Below are positions 48,384 through 60,800 of a stretch of 64,000 nt of DNA, one piece after another. Origin of the DNA: Eucalyptus grandis (Eukaryota > Streptophyta > Magnoliopsida > Myrtales > Myrtaceae). Positions within the stretch are counted from its first letter, which is position 1; every line of letters starts with the position of its first letter. The notes under the pieces were generated by a model, which searched no databases, had not been told where the DNA came from, and saw only the letters and a list, made by a program, of their open reading frames with translations. Both the position numbers and the translations under genes were made by a program. The stretch covers positions 4,283,001-4,347,000 of the forward strand of contig NC_052622.1 in the NCBI RefSeq assembly GCF_016545825.1, in the 5' to 3' direction.

Positions 48384-49748
48384 GAAGATAAACAGCGCTT
48401 TGAAAGTGCTTTTCGAGGTTAACATCTAACTATACATGCGTGCACGATTCCCTAAATCCTAAATGCAAATGGTAGTATTTTAAGAAGCATATAATTTCCA
48501 AGCACGGCAAAATAAACTAAAGTTCTTAAAGGTTGGGCGGCGCGATTTAAATAGCACCTACTTGGGTGGTGGAATATAATAATCGAAAGCTGTCAATATA
48601 ATTGAGATGAGAGCTATCCAGTCATTTTAGCCCTGGCCTGGCAAGTCGGCAGTTCGTAAAACAATCGGTCGTCGTTCCCAATTGAATTTCAGTTTAGGGT
48701 CAATTTTTTCAATATGGACTTGAACACTGTTGGTGAGATGGCGCTATAGGGAAGCCTGTACTGTGACCTGTTAATTAAATCGTTGATTCGTACAAGGACA
48801 GCTTCTCGCGTGCTGGAATCGATGCGAACGATGGTGAGAGCTCTCCAAATTCCAGTCTGATTAGCTATGAAAACGAAGCAACCTTCTGAGGGCGAGCCGG
48901 CCAATCCCAACGACATTTATGACCGATGCTACTGTTCCGGAAAAACAGGTTTTTCTTTTCCCTGCTGTCATGATGGGTACCGAGTTATCCCCACTGATAA
49001 GGACGACGCCTCAGCTGAGCTCCATGAGGTCTTGATTTGTTGATGCGTCTCTCAGTCGCGTTCAAATAAACTGGGACCTAAGACATGATGAGAAATAAGG
49101 CACTCGAAGAGAATTCGTTGATGTGAGATCGACTCACGGTCCAAAACATGTGGTGCGAAAATCTTGACAAGTAAACAAGGAAACTGGCACAAGCATATCA
49201 ACTTGCTCATCTTTCTTTCAACATCATTTTTCTATGAAAACATGCGGATGATTCCTTGAGCGCGTCCATGACACCTGTAAATGATTGATGTAAGAATAAA
49301 ATAAGAGCGAGGTAGCGATTGATAATCGGTTTCTCCTTGATTTGCATGAAACGCATGAGCAATTGGATTTAAAGTAAGTGGATCCAATGACGGTCTCCTT
49401 GAATTAGTGCAGCTGTCATGGAGCCCCCTACTAGCGTGTCCATTGGCTGTCACATTGTGCACAAGATGAAAAGACATTGCTTTGTCAATGGACCTGTAAA
49501 CCATCGATTATCTAGGTTTTACAGTGAAACCTGTAACAATAGACTCGACATTGGCTGTCGCGCATAGCTCATTCACAAGCAGAACATGAATATGGATATA
49601 AGTCTAGCCCGAATCAAACTGGCCCTAACGGTGGCCGCCGAATCATTCTCGCTTCCTACGTCACTGAAGAACTCTCACTATGTTAGAGAGCATCTCCCTT
49701 GACTTCGCATATTGAAAATGAAAAGCAAAGGCAGAATATAAATCAAAG
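48384..49748. other. Region downstream of the lumenal-protein gene
   Basis: Mixed composition, short unrelated frames only. The part nearest 49748 probably includes the 3' UTR of the minus-strand gene. Confidence 0.4.
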
Positions 49749-52502
49749 TCACCGACATCCAAGAGTAGCTCTTCCATCTGCATTTATGGTCGTGTTGGTG
49801 CAAAGCTTCTGGAGATCGATGTAACCGATAATGGTGTCCTCAAACACTGCATCCTGCAGTTGAGCTTCGTTGAAGGTAGATGCCGACAAAACGGTATTCT
49901 TGAATACAGCTCCTTGAAGGTCTGCTTTCTGGAAATTAACCCTATCTAAAACAGCATTTGAGAAGTCGGTACCTGCATATGGAGAATGGATCAATTCGTG
50001 GAAATATACAGTAGTTCCAGGAAAAATGCACCAAGAAAAACCGAGTCAATTAGCAGCAAACAGCTTTCATATAGTGATTGTAGAAGCACACCCGGCAATG
50101 ATTTTTCATTTTCCCGGACGTCTTGATGGATTGAGATATCCACCATAAGCAAAATGGGCAATAGATGTTTCATGCACTTTCAAAGTTTCACTCTCCAAAG
50201 TGAGTTCGCAAATGCCAAGATCAGATTAACAACTAGCAGACATGCAAAGACTAACAAGTCGTTCTGCAATGATTGTATTGGTAATTAGTTGGCACGAAGC
50301 ATGGGCTGAGTACTTATATTTTGCTTTTATTTGAGAAAGATCATTCTAACATATAAAAAAATGCACCAAACGTTGGGATTGCCGCAGCTTTTCCCTACAA
50401 AATGATTCAATCATCTAACTTCAAAAGATGCTTTTTGCTAGAACTTGAAGAGCAGTTTATCACGTGCTCCTGGAATGCAGTAAGTAAAGCCCGTAATATT
50501 TCTCTTTCCAACTTGTAATGAGGTCTTAACATCAAAAAGATCTTGCACTTCCATAAACAGTAAGTACGAGCAATAGTCAAAAGAATAAAAAAGTATGAAC
50601 GGTCATATAAGGTACCTTTCATAATAAGTAAGACCTCCAAGCTGAGAACTTATCATAAGAAGAAATACGGTTAAGAAAATGACACAGTTCCCAAAGTACA
50701 GGACAAGGAAGAAGATTACCCTTAAAGCTAGCTCCAACAGCATAAGCTTTTGACATTACCACTTCTGACATGTCTGCACCATCGAATTTAGCATCTGACA
50801 TGAGTGCTGCCGCCAGTGACTTCCCTTTTAGGTTAGATTTTTCATTTGTATAATCGCAGAAGCGGAGATCTATTGGCTTGTCATAAACACCATTAGCCTG
50901 TCCTATTGTGTTGCCAACAAATGCACGTTCACAGCGGTTGGGCTCTGTTGATAAGGGAGGTAACCTCTGCAGCGTAAAAACGCCTTGGATAATGAAATAT
51001 TATACATTCTGAATGATTTTCATCACATATCCCAGATTGCGATTGTTATGATGGCCACAATGTTTATGAGAAACCTGCTCACAAAGTATTTTGGCTATCT
51101 CACATTCACAGGATTTGGTCATTTCATCATGCAGTAAAAGAAAATTGCTTATTGATCGAAATCTGTTTATCTTCTTCATAACTTCCTAAACAATCAAGCT
51201 ATCGTTGACGCAACTTCACAAGGACTTCTTACCAAATGACAGACATCTTTTTATACAAACATTTTAATGAGTATGTGCCAATGTTCCTCTCTGATAACCA
51301 ATTCAAAGACAAACGATCAAGATATATAAAGTAAGTTTACTGCTTCAACTGCAAAGAAACATTAGTCTGCCTCTTGCATACCAAAATTAAGAGCTTATTA
51401 TTCCTTCTCATGGCACCTTTGCTACATAGAATTTCTATTAAAAAGCGAAGCAGAAGTAGCCGTTTTTTTATTAACATACACAGCCCCCTGCATTAAATAT
51501 CAGATATGCGCTCCTAAAATGTCTCTACCTCTAACTAAAAGAGCCTCATAGAACCTTTTCATCTTAGTTCACCAAACACGAGTAGTCTAACGCAACAATG
51601 CACAAAAAAACATTCCTTAGTAGCTGGTTCCACCCAACTATTCTACCTGTGAATTTTTTTACTATTCTCTGTTATGCCAACTGTCGGCAGCAATAACTTG
51701 TATCTAGCAACAGCATTGACATCAATTGAATAAAGGGGTGCATCAGATTAATTGCCCTGATGTTGATCGCAAAGCACATTTCTAATTGGTATGAGAAGGA
51801 GCTGCAAAGTGGAGTCATTGCGACTTGTGAGGATGCTAAAGCAGATTACATAAGATAACTCAGAGAGGCCATGGCCCCAAACCAAAGCTTCACTCCGGTT
51901 TTCAGGTTCCCGATAGCATAGCTAATTGACCAACTTGTTTTATTAGATTTGTCCTCATCCTTGCAATACCACCCGAAAATCAAAGGAGAAAACACTCTTA
52001 ACGACAGAGTACTTATTAACTAGAAGGCTCCCAACCTGACTAGCAGCAATTACTGGCGAAGCCGCAGTTACGGCCCAAACAGCGAGGACTCCGCAAGCCA
52101 CATTCCTCAATTCCTTGACACAACACGTGCTTTCCTTGATCTCCCAACCTTCTTTGGAAGCTGCTCCAAGTAAAGACGACATTTTTAGTAGCAATCCCAC
52201 TCGCCGCGTTCGGATACTATAATCTAAGCTTCTACGCGTCGAATTACAGCCTTCTCCTTTCAATTCGGATCACCTCGACCGAGAGATTAAACGCGAGCGC
52301 TCACTCCACTACGGCGAAACGCAATCAAACTTCGCAAAAAAAAAAGAAAAAAAAAGAAATGGGAAAGCGAACCGGAGCGCTGACCGGAGCAGGCGACGCG
52401 GATCGGCGAGCGGAGCTCGGAGGCGGGAGAGCGGCGGCGCGTCGGCGGGAGGCGGCGGAGGGAGAGGGCGGTCTGCGAGAGCGGAGCTAAGGAAGTCGCC
52501 AT
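49749..52502 (-). CDS. TL17: Thylakoid lumenal 17.4-kDa protein (pentapeptide repeat), chloroplastic
   Basis: Four exons with GT-AG junctions and consistent phases: 52385-52502, 52036-52223, 50720-50966, 49749-49972, giving 258 residues. Residues 1 to about 60 are Ser/Arg-rich like a stromal transit peptide. NVACGVLAVWAVTAASPVIAA (about 80-100) is a hydrophobic lumen-targeting segment ending in a likely signal-peptidase site. The mature part of about 158 residues fits 17 kDa. It begins RLPPLSTEPNRCERAFVGN and continues with A(N/D)LXX-type pentapeptide repeats (NLKGKSLAAALMSDAKFDGADM, split here as NLKGKSLAAAL and MSDAKFDGADM; VNFQKADLQGAVF; STFNEAQLQDAVF) to the conserved end IGYIDLQKLC and LGCR. 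The family forms a right-handed beta-helix in the thylakoid lumen; its precise role is not established. No lesion seen. No twin arginine precedes the hydrophobic segment. Confidence 0.92.
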
Positions 52503-52774
52503 TGCCGTGTCGCTGTGCTTTCTCTCTGTCTAATCCCCCTCCTGTGTTTATCCGTTGGTGGTTCTCGAATTCACACGTGGCATGCCACGTAGGACGGCTG
52601 CCAGGAAATGAAAATTAAAAAAAAAAAAGGTAACTGGGCTCATGGGCCTGGCCTGGGCCTGGGCCTGGAGAAGGCCGGTCTGAACAAGTCTGATGGGCCC
52701 AACGGTCCGACCGTTTGAAACCGTCCGGTCCGGTCATCCGGCACCTGCTTTTGACCGCCTCACACGCTTTACTC

Positions 52775-52805
<31 letters not shown>

Positions 52806-52897
52806 CGATTCCGATTTTTCCAGCGACGACGACGACGACGACGACGACGAGGGAGGAGACCAAAGCAGGCGATCGAGACCGTGCGAAGCCGAGATCG
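52503..52897. promoter_or_regulatory. Bidirectional promoter region with palindromic G-box
   Basis: The 395 bases between two divergent start codons contain the perfect 16-base palindrome acgtggcatgccacgt (52575-52590), overlapping a CACGTGGC G-box, 73-88 bases upstream of the lumenal-protein ATG. G-boxes of this form are bound by bZIP/bHLH factors and are common in light-responsive photosynthesis promoters (established knowledge). Other features are a ggcctg tandem (about 52645-52665) and CT (52773-52800) and GAC (about 52824-52850) microsatellites, the latter probably in the 5' leader of the plus-strand gene. Confidence 0.55.
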
Positions 52898-53128
52898 ATG
52901 GACTCCCTGGGCGCGTACATCTCCTACGAGAAGCTGAATGGCGTCGCCTCCTGGGTCGGCACCAGCGTCGCGGCGGCCTTCTTCGCCTCCCTCGAGCGCT
53001 GCTCCTGCATCAACCTCTCCACCTCCGAGGACGACGCCGACGACCCCACCGAGGCCCACGACCTCCCCCTCATGCTCTCCTCCGCCACCAACGGCGACCC
53101 CAACGACGTCGCCAACCTCCCCGTCTGA
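52898..53128 (+). CDS. Small uncharacterised plant protein, 76 residues
   Basis: The ATG at 52898 lies in good context (gatcgATGG), and GC-rich coding sequence ends with TGA at 53126-53128. The protein opens [20 protein letters not shown], has a mildly hydrophobic segment (about 16-31: [16 protein letters not shown]), a CSC motif (35-37), then an acidic stretch ([13 protein letters not shown]) and the end [11 protein letters not shown] recall similar small single-exon proteins in other plants with this YEKL-VASWVGT start, but cannot name a function. It could be membrane-associated. An earlier frame starting at 52715 reads through the CT/GAC microsatellites and is less likely. Divergent from the lumenal-protein gene, so the two may share regulation. 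Confidence 0.75.
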   Translation: MDSLGAYISYEKLNGVASWVGTSVAAAFFASLERCSCINLSTSEDDADDPTEAHDLPLMLSSATNGDPNDVANLPV

Positions 53129-53458
53129 GCCCCTGAGCTCCCGATTCCGAGCCGCTCCGGTACAATTCCTGTCGAAATTTCCCCCCGGATCGATCGCCTT
53201 TTTGTTTTCTTCTTCTTCTTCTTCTTCTTTCTTTTTGTGTATTTCTTTCGGGCGATATGTGTTCGCTGAATGTGATTAAGTCCTTTTTTTTGGTTTTTTT
53301 CTTTTTTTTTGGGGTTCGCTCCTAAGTTAGCGCATTGGCGTGGCTGTATCTGGTCGCGCAATCGTGAATCGTGATCCTTTAGGCTGGATCGAGCGCTCGT
53401 GGCTATTCGATTCGCCGGTGGATCGCGCTTGTTAGTGATTTGATTTTGCATCATCAGT
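53129..53458 (+). other. 3' region of the small-protein gene
   Basis: CTT-rich and T-rich tracts (about 53207-53228 and 53283-53310) typical of UTR or intron. No coding signal. Confidence 0.4.
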
Positions 53459-54835
53459 ATGTCTGGTTTCTTTTCTGTTCGGATTGTACAATGATGAAGC
53501 TGTTGTTGATATAATTTCTTCAAAGTCTCGGATTTGAACGTGGTAATGGCAGTTTTGGAGATGGCATAAACGCAAGTTTCGAGCTGTTTCGTTTGACGTA
53601 TGCTCCGGCAATTGCTTGTACAATGGCTGAAGAAAGATGGATCATAGCCCTTTTTTCGTGGTTTTTCATTCGTTCGATGTGAGCTTCAGGGTCCTTAGTA
53701 ATGTTTTATTTCGATCATGTGATGTGGTTTTTCTTCAGCCTTTAGAAGGAAAACCGAGTTAGGCCGGGTGAATTGGGTGAGGTAGTGTGACTTTTGGTTT
53801 GATAGAAGAAACATAAAAAAGCTGTTAGTCAAGAAGTAGTCGATGAATTCGAATCGAAAGTCATAGCAGCGATGGCGAGAGAGGAGATGGACAAAAAACG
53901 GGCATTTTCATTATAGCCTGCAGAGGTGATGATATCGCTGTGGTGGTTTCAGCTTGCATCTGTGTTTTTATCCTTAGTTTTGTTTACCATGCATTCAAAC
54001 CATTGTAGAGACAGAGTGTAGAGTGAATTGAGCTAACAATCAAGGTATACCCTACCCTCTGCCTCCCTGCATTTTGTATGATACACAAGGGTAGCTTGTA
54101 GCTGCTTCTGATGGTTCATTGAATTTAGGCTGCACTTGCTAACCCAATGGTCGATCTTGTCGATTGGCCTCCAGAAATTGTGTGTGGGCAAGTTTCAAGG
54201 AACGAGACAAATTTCATGGATTATAGTTGCGTGATTTCTCCTTGCCATCTTCAAATCCATGTCTAGCCTTCTTTCTAGATCGAGGACACAGAGTCATGAC
54301 CTTATGTGAGGATAAGGTCGTGAATCAGTTTAGTTATTTCTGCTGTCTGCTAATAAAATATGGTTCGGCCAGTATCTAAGCATGGCTGCTCGTTGTTTGG
54401 GTAAGCTTATCACGTATTTGGCAAGTTTCATGCTTTCTCTTTAGATCATATCCGTGGAACAATAGCTTAATTCAACTCCGTCGCATCATAATCTTGTGTG
54501 TTAATAAATGGGACGACATAATCACTGTGTTAATAAATGGTTTATATCCTTAGTTTTGTTTCTCATGCATTCGGATCATTGTAGAGACAGGGTATACAGT
54601 GTCTTGAGTTAATAATCAAGGTATATCCTACCATCTGCCTTCCTGCATGTTGTTTGATACACGAGGGTAGCTCGTAGCTGCTTCTGATGTTCCATTGAAT
54701 TCAGGCTGCTCTTGCTAATCCAATGATCAATCCAGTCGATTGGCCTCCAGAAAAATGTGCGTGGGCAAATTTCAAAGAACCAGGCAAATTTCACGGATGA
54801 TAGTTGCCTGATTTCTCTTTGTCATCTTCAAATCC
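53459..54835. repeat. Tandem duplication, unit 1 (X-Y-Y')
   Basis: Starts at atgtctggtttctttt and runs about 1377 bases. It is built of X (about 53459-53950), Y (about 53951-54540) and Y' (about 54541-54835, a diverged, truncated copy of Y). Y and Y' share tccttagttttgttt, cattgtagagacag and ttggcctccagaaa. Non-coding as far as can be seen; it may lie in the 3' UTR/intron or downstream of the small-protein gene. Confidence 0.85.
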
Positions 54836-56457
54836 ATGTCTGGTTTCTTTTCCGTTCGGATTGTACAATGATGAAGCTGGTGTTTATATAATCTCTTCAA
54901 AGTCTCGGATTTGAACGTGGTAATGGCGATTTTGGGGATGGCATAAACGCAACTTTCGAGCTGTTTCGTTTGACGTATGCTCCGGCAATTGCTTGTGCAA
55001 CGGCCGAAGAAAGATGGATGATAGCCCTTTTTTCGTGGTTTTTCATTCGTTCGATTTGAGCTTCAGGGTCCTTAGTAATGTTTTATTTCGATCATGTGAT
55101 GTGGTTTTTCTTCAGCCTTTAGAAAGAAAACCGAGTTAGGATGAGCGAATCAGGAGAGGTAGTGTTGCTTTTGGTTTGATAGAAGAAACATATAAAAGCT
55201 GTTAGTCATGGAGCAGTCGATGCATTTGAATCGGAAGTCGTAGCAGAGATGGCGAGAGAGGGGATGGACAAAAAATGGGCATTTTCGTTATAGCCTGCGG
55301 AGCAGATGATAATGCTGCGGTGGTTTTAGCTTGTATCTATATCCTTAGTTTTGTTTACCATGCATTCAGATCATTGTAGAGACAAGAGTATGTGGTGTCT
55401 CGAGTAAACTAACAATCAAGGTATACCCTACCCTCTGCCTCCTGCATTTTGTATGATGCACAAGGGTAGCTCGTAGCTGCTTCTGATGGTTCATTGAATT
55501 TAGGCTGCACTTGCTAACCCAATGGTTGATCTTGTCGATTGGCCTCCAGAAATTGTGTGTGGGCAAGTTTCAAGGAACGAGACAAATTTCATGGATTATA
55601 GTTGCGTGATTTCTCCTTGCCATCTTCAAATCCATGTCTAGCCTTCTTTCTAGATCGAGGACACAGAGTCATGACCTTATGTGAGGATAAGGTCATGTGA
55701 ATCAGTTTAGTTATTTCTGCTGTCTGCTAATAAAATATGGTTCAGCCAGTATCGAAGCGTGGCTGCTCATTGTTCAGGTAAGCTTATCATGTATTTGGCA
55801 AGTTTTATGCTTCTCTTTAGATCATATATGTGGAACAATAGCTTAATTCAACACCGTCACAGCATAATCTTGTGTGTTAATAAATGGGACGGCATAATCA
55901 CTGTGTTAATAAATGGTTTCAGTTTGCATTTATATCCTTAGTTTTGTTTATCATGCATTCGGATCATTGTAGAGACAGGGTGTACAGTGTCTTGAGTTAA
56001 TAATCAAGGTATATCCTACCATCTGCCTCCCTGCATGTACACAAGGGTAGCTCGTAGCTGCTTCTGATGTTCCATTGAATTCAGGCTGCTCTTGCTAATC
56101 CAATGGTCGATCATGTCGATTGGCCTCCAGAAAAATGTGTGGGCAAATTTCGAGGAATCAGACAAATTTCACGGATGATAGTTGCCTGATTTCTGTGTCA
56201 TCTTCAAATCCATGTCTACCCTTCTTTCTAGATACAAGACAGTCAGCCATGACCTTATGCGAGGATAGGACAAGGTCATGTGAGTCAGTTTAGTTATTTC
56301 CGCTGTCTACTAATGGCATATTGGCTGCTTCTTGTTTGGGTAAAGCTTATCACGTATTTGGAAGGTTTTTTTCTTTCTCTTTAGATCATATCCGTGGAAC
56401 AATAGCTTCATTCAACACTGTCGCAGCATAATCTGTGTTAACAAATGGGACACCTTA
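54836..56457. repeat. Tandem duplication, unit 2 plus Y' tail
   Basis: Unit 2 (54836-56211) repeats unit 1 with few differences. It is followed by 56212-56457, the tail of Y' that is missing from unit 1 (ctttagatcatatccgtgga and so on). The order X-Y-Y'(cut)-X-Y-Y'(full) shows that Y duplicated first and the whole set duplicated later. Confidence 0.85.
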
Positions 56458-58965
56458 ACGAGTGTCCCGAGGACACTAGTTAAGCATATTCGATGAGGGA
56501 AATTTCAATTTCAAAAGCCGCATATCACGAGACTAGTAAGTGCAGTTAAAGATTTCCCCTTTTTGATTGTTTAACAAGTGCCATAGAGGAACTCTTTAAT
56601 AAAATTCTTAACAAGTTTGTGATGGGGTCGAATCTATGACTGTTTGTGGCCTTAAATGATCAGGATTCATCGTCGGCTCTCTATTTCTAAAGTGCACTAC
56701 ATTCTCTCTGGAAAATCAAGTTTGTGATAGCTTTAAATGATCAGGCTGCAATACGATAGTGTCAGTACATTCCCCTGGAACAACATCATAGTACCGAAGC
56801 AGAGGTCCTCCTCGAATGACCTCCTTTTAATGAGCAGAGAGTGATTTGATCTGCCTGGTCATGTATTGATGGGCGCATTTGGACCATGAACCGAAAGGTC
56901 GGACGTCCTGCGCGTGCATCTCTCTCCTAGGGGTCGTTCAAATATGCTAAGGTTCGTCCCGACTAACAAATTTATATTCTAAATTCAGTAGCACCACGGA
57001 CTAGTATGAGAAACTATCCATCTCTCTGAAAAACTAGTGGTTACCATAACGTGTTGCATATGATTAATGCTCTCTACTGCTCCTTTTGGAGAAATCGTGA
57101 TTCGTACTCGTCGAGTGCCATGTGGGGTGCGCAAAATGCATTTGCGCAGGGCCGTTCGATGCATGTTTGTCAATTATGTTGGCTTGATTGATGCTTGCAG
57201 CATCTGATTCGCGTCAGTCTCGACTATTGCGTGCTCCAGTGAGATGCACGTATTGTATTTTGCATCACTATCGCCGCCAGACAACATAACTGGCTGAGCA
57301 GAAGACAGCAGGAGAACATAGCGTCCAGGGGCGATGGTTGCGCAATGAGGATCAAGACTAAACGGGTTTCCCTGATGATAAAATTCAAAAACCTTGTGAC
57401 CTTTGAATACGGTGGTCGGGTTTTGCAGCCAGGGAAATTTCCTCGCAATCTTTGAAAATGATAACGAAAGATTTGCGAAAAGGTGGCTTAAGGAAGGGGG
57501 GACTTACGTGACGTTTGCGCCGACAATGACACCTCCTTTGCGGTTGCGTTGGATTATTCTCCGTGCTGAGTTCGTTCTCAAAGCACTAAGGTTTTGGATG
57601 TGTTTGGTGATTGGACAGCACCCAAATTGAAAAACACACAAGTGATGTTAGAGGAGATAGTGGCAAAATTGATTTTTCCATCAGGCGGATTGGAGGGCCT
57701 ACTCGCAACTCATCTCAAATGTGTTTGTGTTTTGAGGCAATGTTCATATGACACGAAGCGAAATAAGAACAACAAAAGATTTGAATGTGGTACGATAGGA
57801 TGGCGCATAATGCATTGTCGACACGAACACTGTATGGGGAGCAGTTGAATGATTTGGCTTATTAATTGTAATCCGGATGTATCAATGCTAACTCAAAATC
57901 GTAACGCACACACCACGCGTTATTGACACAAATGAGCTACCCACACAGAAGCCATCTCTTCTCAAAGTTATGTTGGAGAGTAGCAATTGGCTGCCCTAAT
58001 TGAGGTGAAAGTACGTAGAAATTAGATCAGGTCGTTGTCATTGTGAAAATCTTTTGCTCTTTTCCCTTTTCCCTTTTCCCTCTTTCCCCTTTTTGGGTAC
58101 ATGAAAGGCTTCAAAACGTGATAGACCGACAGGACGTCATGGGACTCAGGTAATAATACTAATGGTCGGGGTAAAAGCTCTCCTTGCCTTTAAATTGCTT
58201 GAGATTGAGTGGGAGAAGAACCACTACCCTTTGTACCATGCTGCCGTTGGTATTTCCATCGATTTCAACTATCAATCAAAAAAAAAAAAAAACTATCAAT
58301 CAAAAGTATCATTTTCATGAATTAACGGCTAAGATTTATCGAGACATTAATGGAAACGTGACGTCCAGATTGAACTACGTAGATTTTGGAAAGCTCGGAT
58401 GAGATATATAGTCCATCCTCCTTTCCATTCCTTATTTCCAATATCATCTGAAAAAGGAATCAGTGAAAAAAAAAAAAAAAAAAAAACAAAACAAAACAGT
58501 TTGGAAGCCTCAAAAAGAGAAACAGCTGGATGCGAACACAAAGCAGTTTGGGAAAAATGTTTGGAAGTTTCGTCATTTCACTTACCAGATATGAAAAAAT
58601 CGTATAAAAAAAAAAACCAAAATTGTGTCAAGTCTTCTTTTTTCTTGAACGGAAAAGATGGTCTGAGTTCAAACCGTAAAATGAAGTGAAATAAAATAAA
58701 ATAAAATAAAATATAAAGGTGATGCAGAGGGAGCTTCTGCTGCGCAAATGGTGGAGAATTAGTAGGGATTTGAAAGAATTTAGGCTTTTCTTTGGGCCCT
58801 CCACTCCAGGCATGATGATGATGCTCCTTAGCGGATGGGGTCCATCCATCTAAGATCCCCGGTGCCGCAATTTTCTGTAAATTCTTTCTACTTTCTTTCT
58901 AATCGTGTCTTTTGCTTCGAAAAAGAAAAAATAAAAGACAAAACAAAAACATTCCCTTGAGCCCC
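56458..58965. other. Region without a supported gene
   Basis: Short frames on both strands have no recognisable family. Several A/T homopolymer runs (near 58276, 58468 and 58609) and a taaaa repeat (about 58690-58711) occur. Nothing else seen. Confidence 0.4.
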
Positions 58966-59050
58966 GTTTATTTTGTGAAAACGAAAATTTGAAAAATATT
59001 TTCATAAAAATAATATATAAAAAAAAAAAATGAATGAACAAGTCGTGAGA
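58966..59050. mobile_element. Half MITE related to the 48.2-kb element
   Basis: cgtttattttgtgaaaacg, then gaaaatttgaaaaatatttt, repeats the left arm of 48202-48383. No right arm was found, so it is truncated. Confidence 0.35.
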
Positions 59051-60800
59051 TGGCACGAATAATGATGTCGCCATTTGCCAATGCTTCAGCGTTAGTTTCG
59101 TCTATGATGAACTATATTTCTAACTTAAATTAACAAAATGAAAGATAGGCTAACATTGTTAATCATAATTAACCAGATGAAAACTAACTAATTTACTAGA
59201 TAAGTAGCCCCAAGTTATGATAAACATGTTGTCTTACGTGTTGATATCGTTACATTGTCATATTTACAAGACCGAGCGATCAAAAAAGAATTATCACAAT
59301 GATTGCTCCTTTCTATCCTTTTGTTTCACTTTGAAAGAAGATAGATTGGTTTACCGTTACCGTCCAGAAAATTTTGTTGTGAACTTGGAATATTATGTGC
59401 AATTTTTCTCCTCACTAGCTTAATAAATTAGTCGATCGAATGCTGTGGCTTTTACTGTTGACACAGTAGGATGTGCAATAATTCAAATGGTTGACCGAGG
59501 AATAATGCCTCGATGGCTTTACACCTCAAGAAATGCGAGGTCTAGATTTCCATTTGTATTCCAAGTTATCTCTTTTGAGTTAGGCCACGATAATATTGTT
59601 TTCCAGGTCCTCTTATTCTAGTTTGTATGACCATCAAACTAGAAACGTTAATCTAATTCGATATCCAAAAGTCGACTTCAATATCATATGATCCATATAA
59701 AATAAAACAAAAATGAATGGATAAAATAAAAAATAAAAAAGCCTAAAAGTTATTAAAGAGAAAAAGGCGAGTGAAAGAGCTAGGACCTTTGTCCTGGGAC
59801 CTTTGCCTAGATCCAAGGAAGATTGTCTGTTCTCGATTAGATCTGGGTGAGGGTTGCTGTCCATTGCCGAGACCCGATGGCCCTCGCCGGCCTTTCCACC
59901 GATAGTAGCAGGGCTACCTCGCAAGCGAGGGCACATGGGAGGCCTTACAAACCCGTGCCTCATGTTATCTTTTTTCAACTTTTAGGTTTTCTTTTATTTT
60001 TTTCTATATCACTTCCCTACAAAGTGGACTAAAAAGAAGAATATTCATATTGACAAAATCTTTTCTTCTTCTTCTTCTTAAAAAAAAAAGGCACATTGGC
60101 CCCATATATTAATAAAAAAAAGTCACGCCAACATTTTTTATTAGCCTAATTAAACAGAGTTAATAGAATAACTTTATTACACTAATGTGATAAATTTTAG
60201 AATTTAGTTAAACTTTTGAAAGTTTTATAATTTAATTACAAAAATAAATTCTTCAAATCGTTGAATTTTCGTGAAACAAACAAGTATAAGTGGATGTACT
60301 TACTTTGACATTCAACATAAGTTCATCACATCATTGGATTCCGTAGAAGAGATCAAAATGATGATAGTTATATCAGTAGTATGGAATAATTTGATAAATT
60401 AGCATCGAGCCTTCGAACAAGCGGTGTTCGAAATGATGCGAGGTATCTTTTTATGACCCAATTATCTAAAGAGTCCAATTATACTCCGCCACGTACATAA
60501 CTTTTGGCATGACTCACATGCACCAGTGCATAAAATTTTCAAAAAAATCAATATCAAGTGCTAGAAAGAAGAGCCATCACTTACATAACTACTGGGCATA
60601 ACTTACGTGCACCTGGTCAGGAGGAGGAATCCAACTTTAAGTAGGGGGAGGGAGCAGTAGTGGAGACGCACCCAAAGACCAACATCCGAAGAAGGAATAA
60701 AATTTGACCATCCACCGCTCATCACATCGATCCGCGGGGGCGACAGATTCCTTTGTCCCATGATGTAACAATGCAACGTTTAATCCCACCTAAACTACCA
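59051..60800. other. Intergenic region upstream of the Dof gene
   Basis: AT-rich, with a GC-rich patch at about 59815-59945 (ctcgccggcc and similar) reminiscent of the cores of the foldback elements, and a CTT run near 60064. No gene supported. Confidence 0.4.

Noticed and set aside
53200..53230. CRISPR-like regular repeats (CTT, CT, GAC runs here and elsewhere)
   Set aside because: Simple microsatellites in a plant nuclear genome, without spacer structure.
52924..53523. 199-codon minus-strand frame over the small-protein gene
   Set aside because: Antisense to a better-supported gene and mostly Lys/Arg low complexity from CTT repeats.
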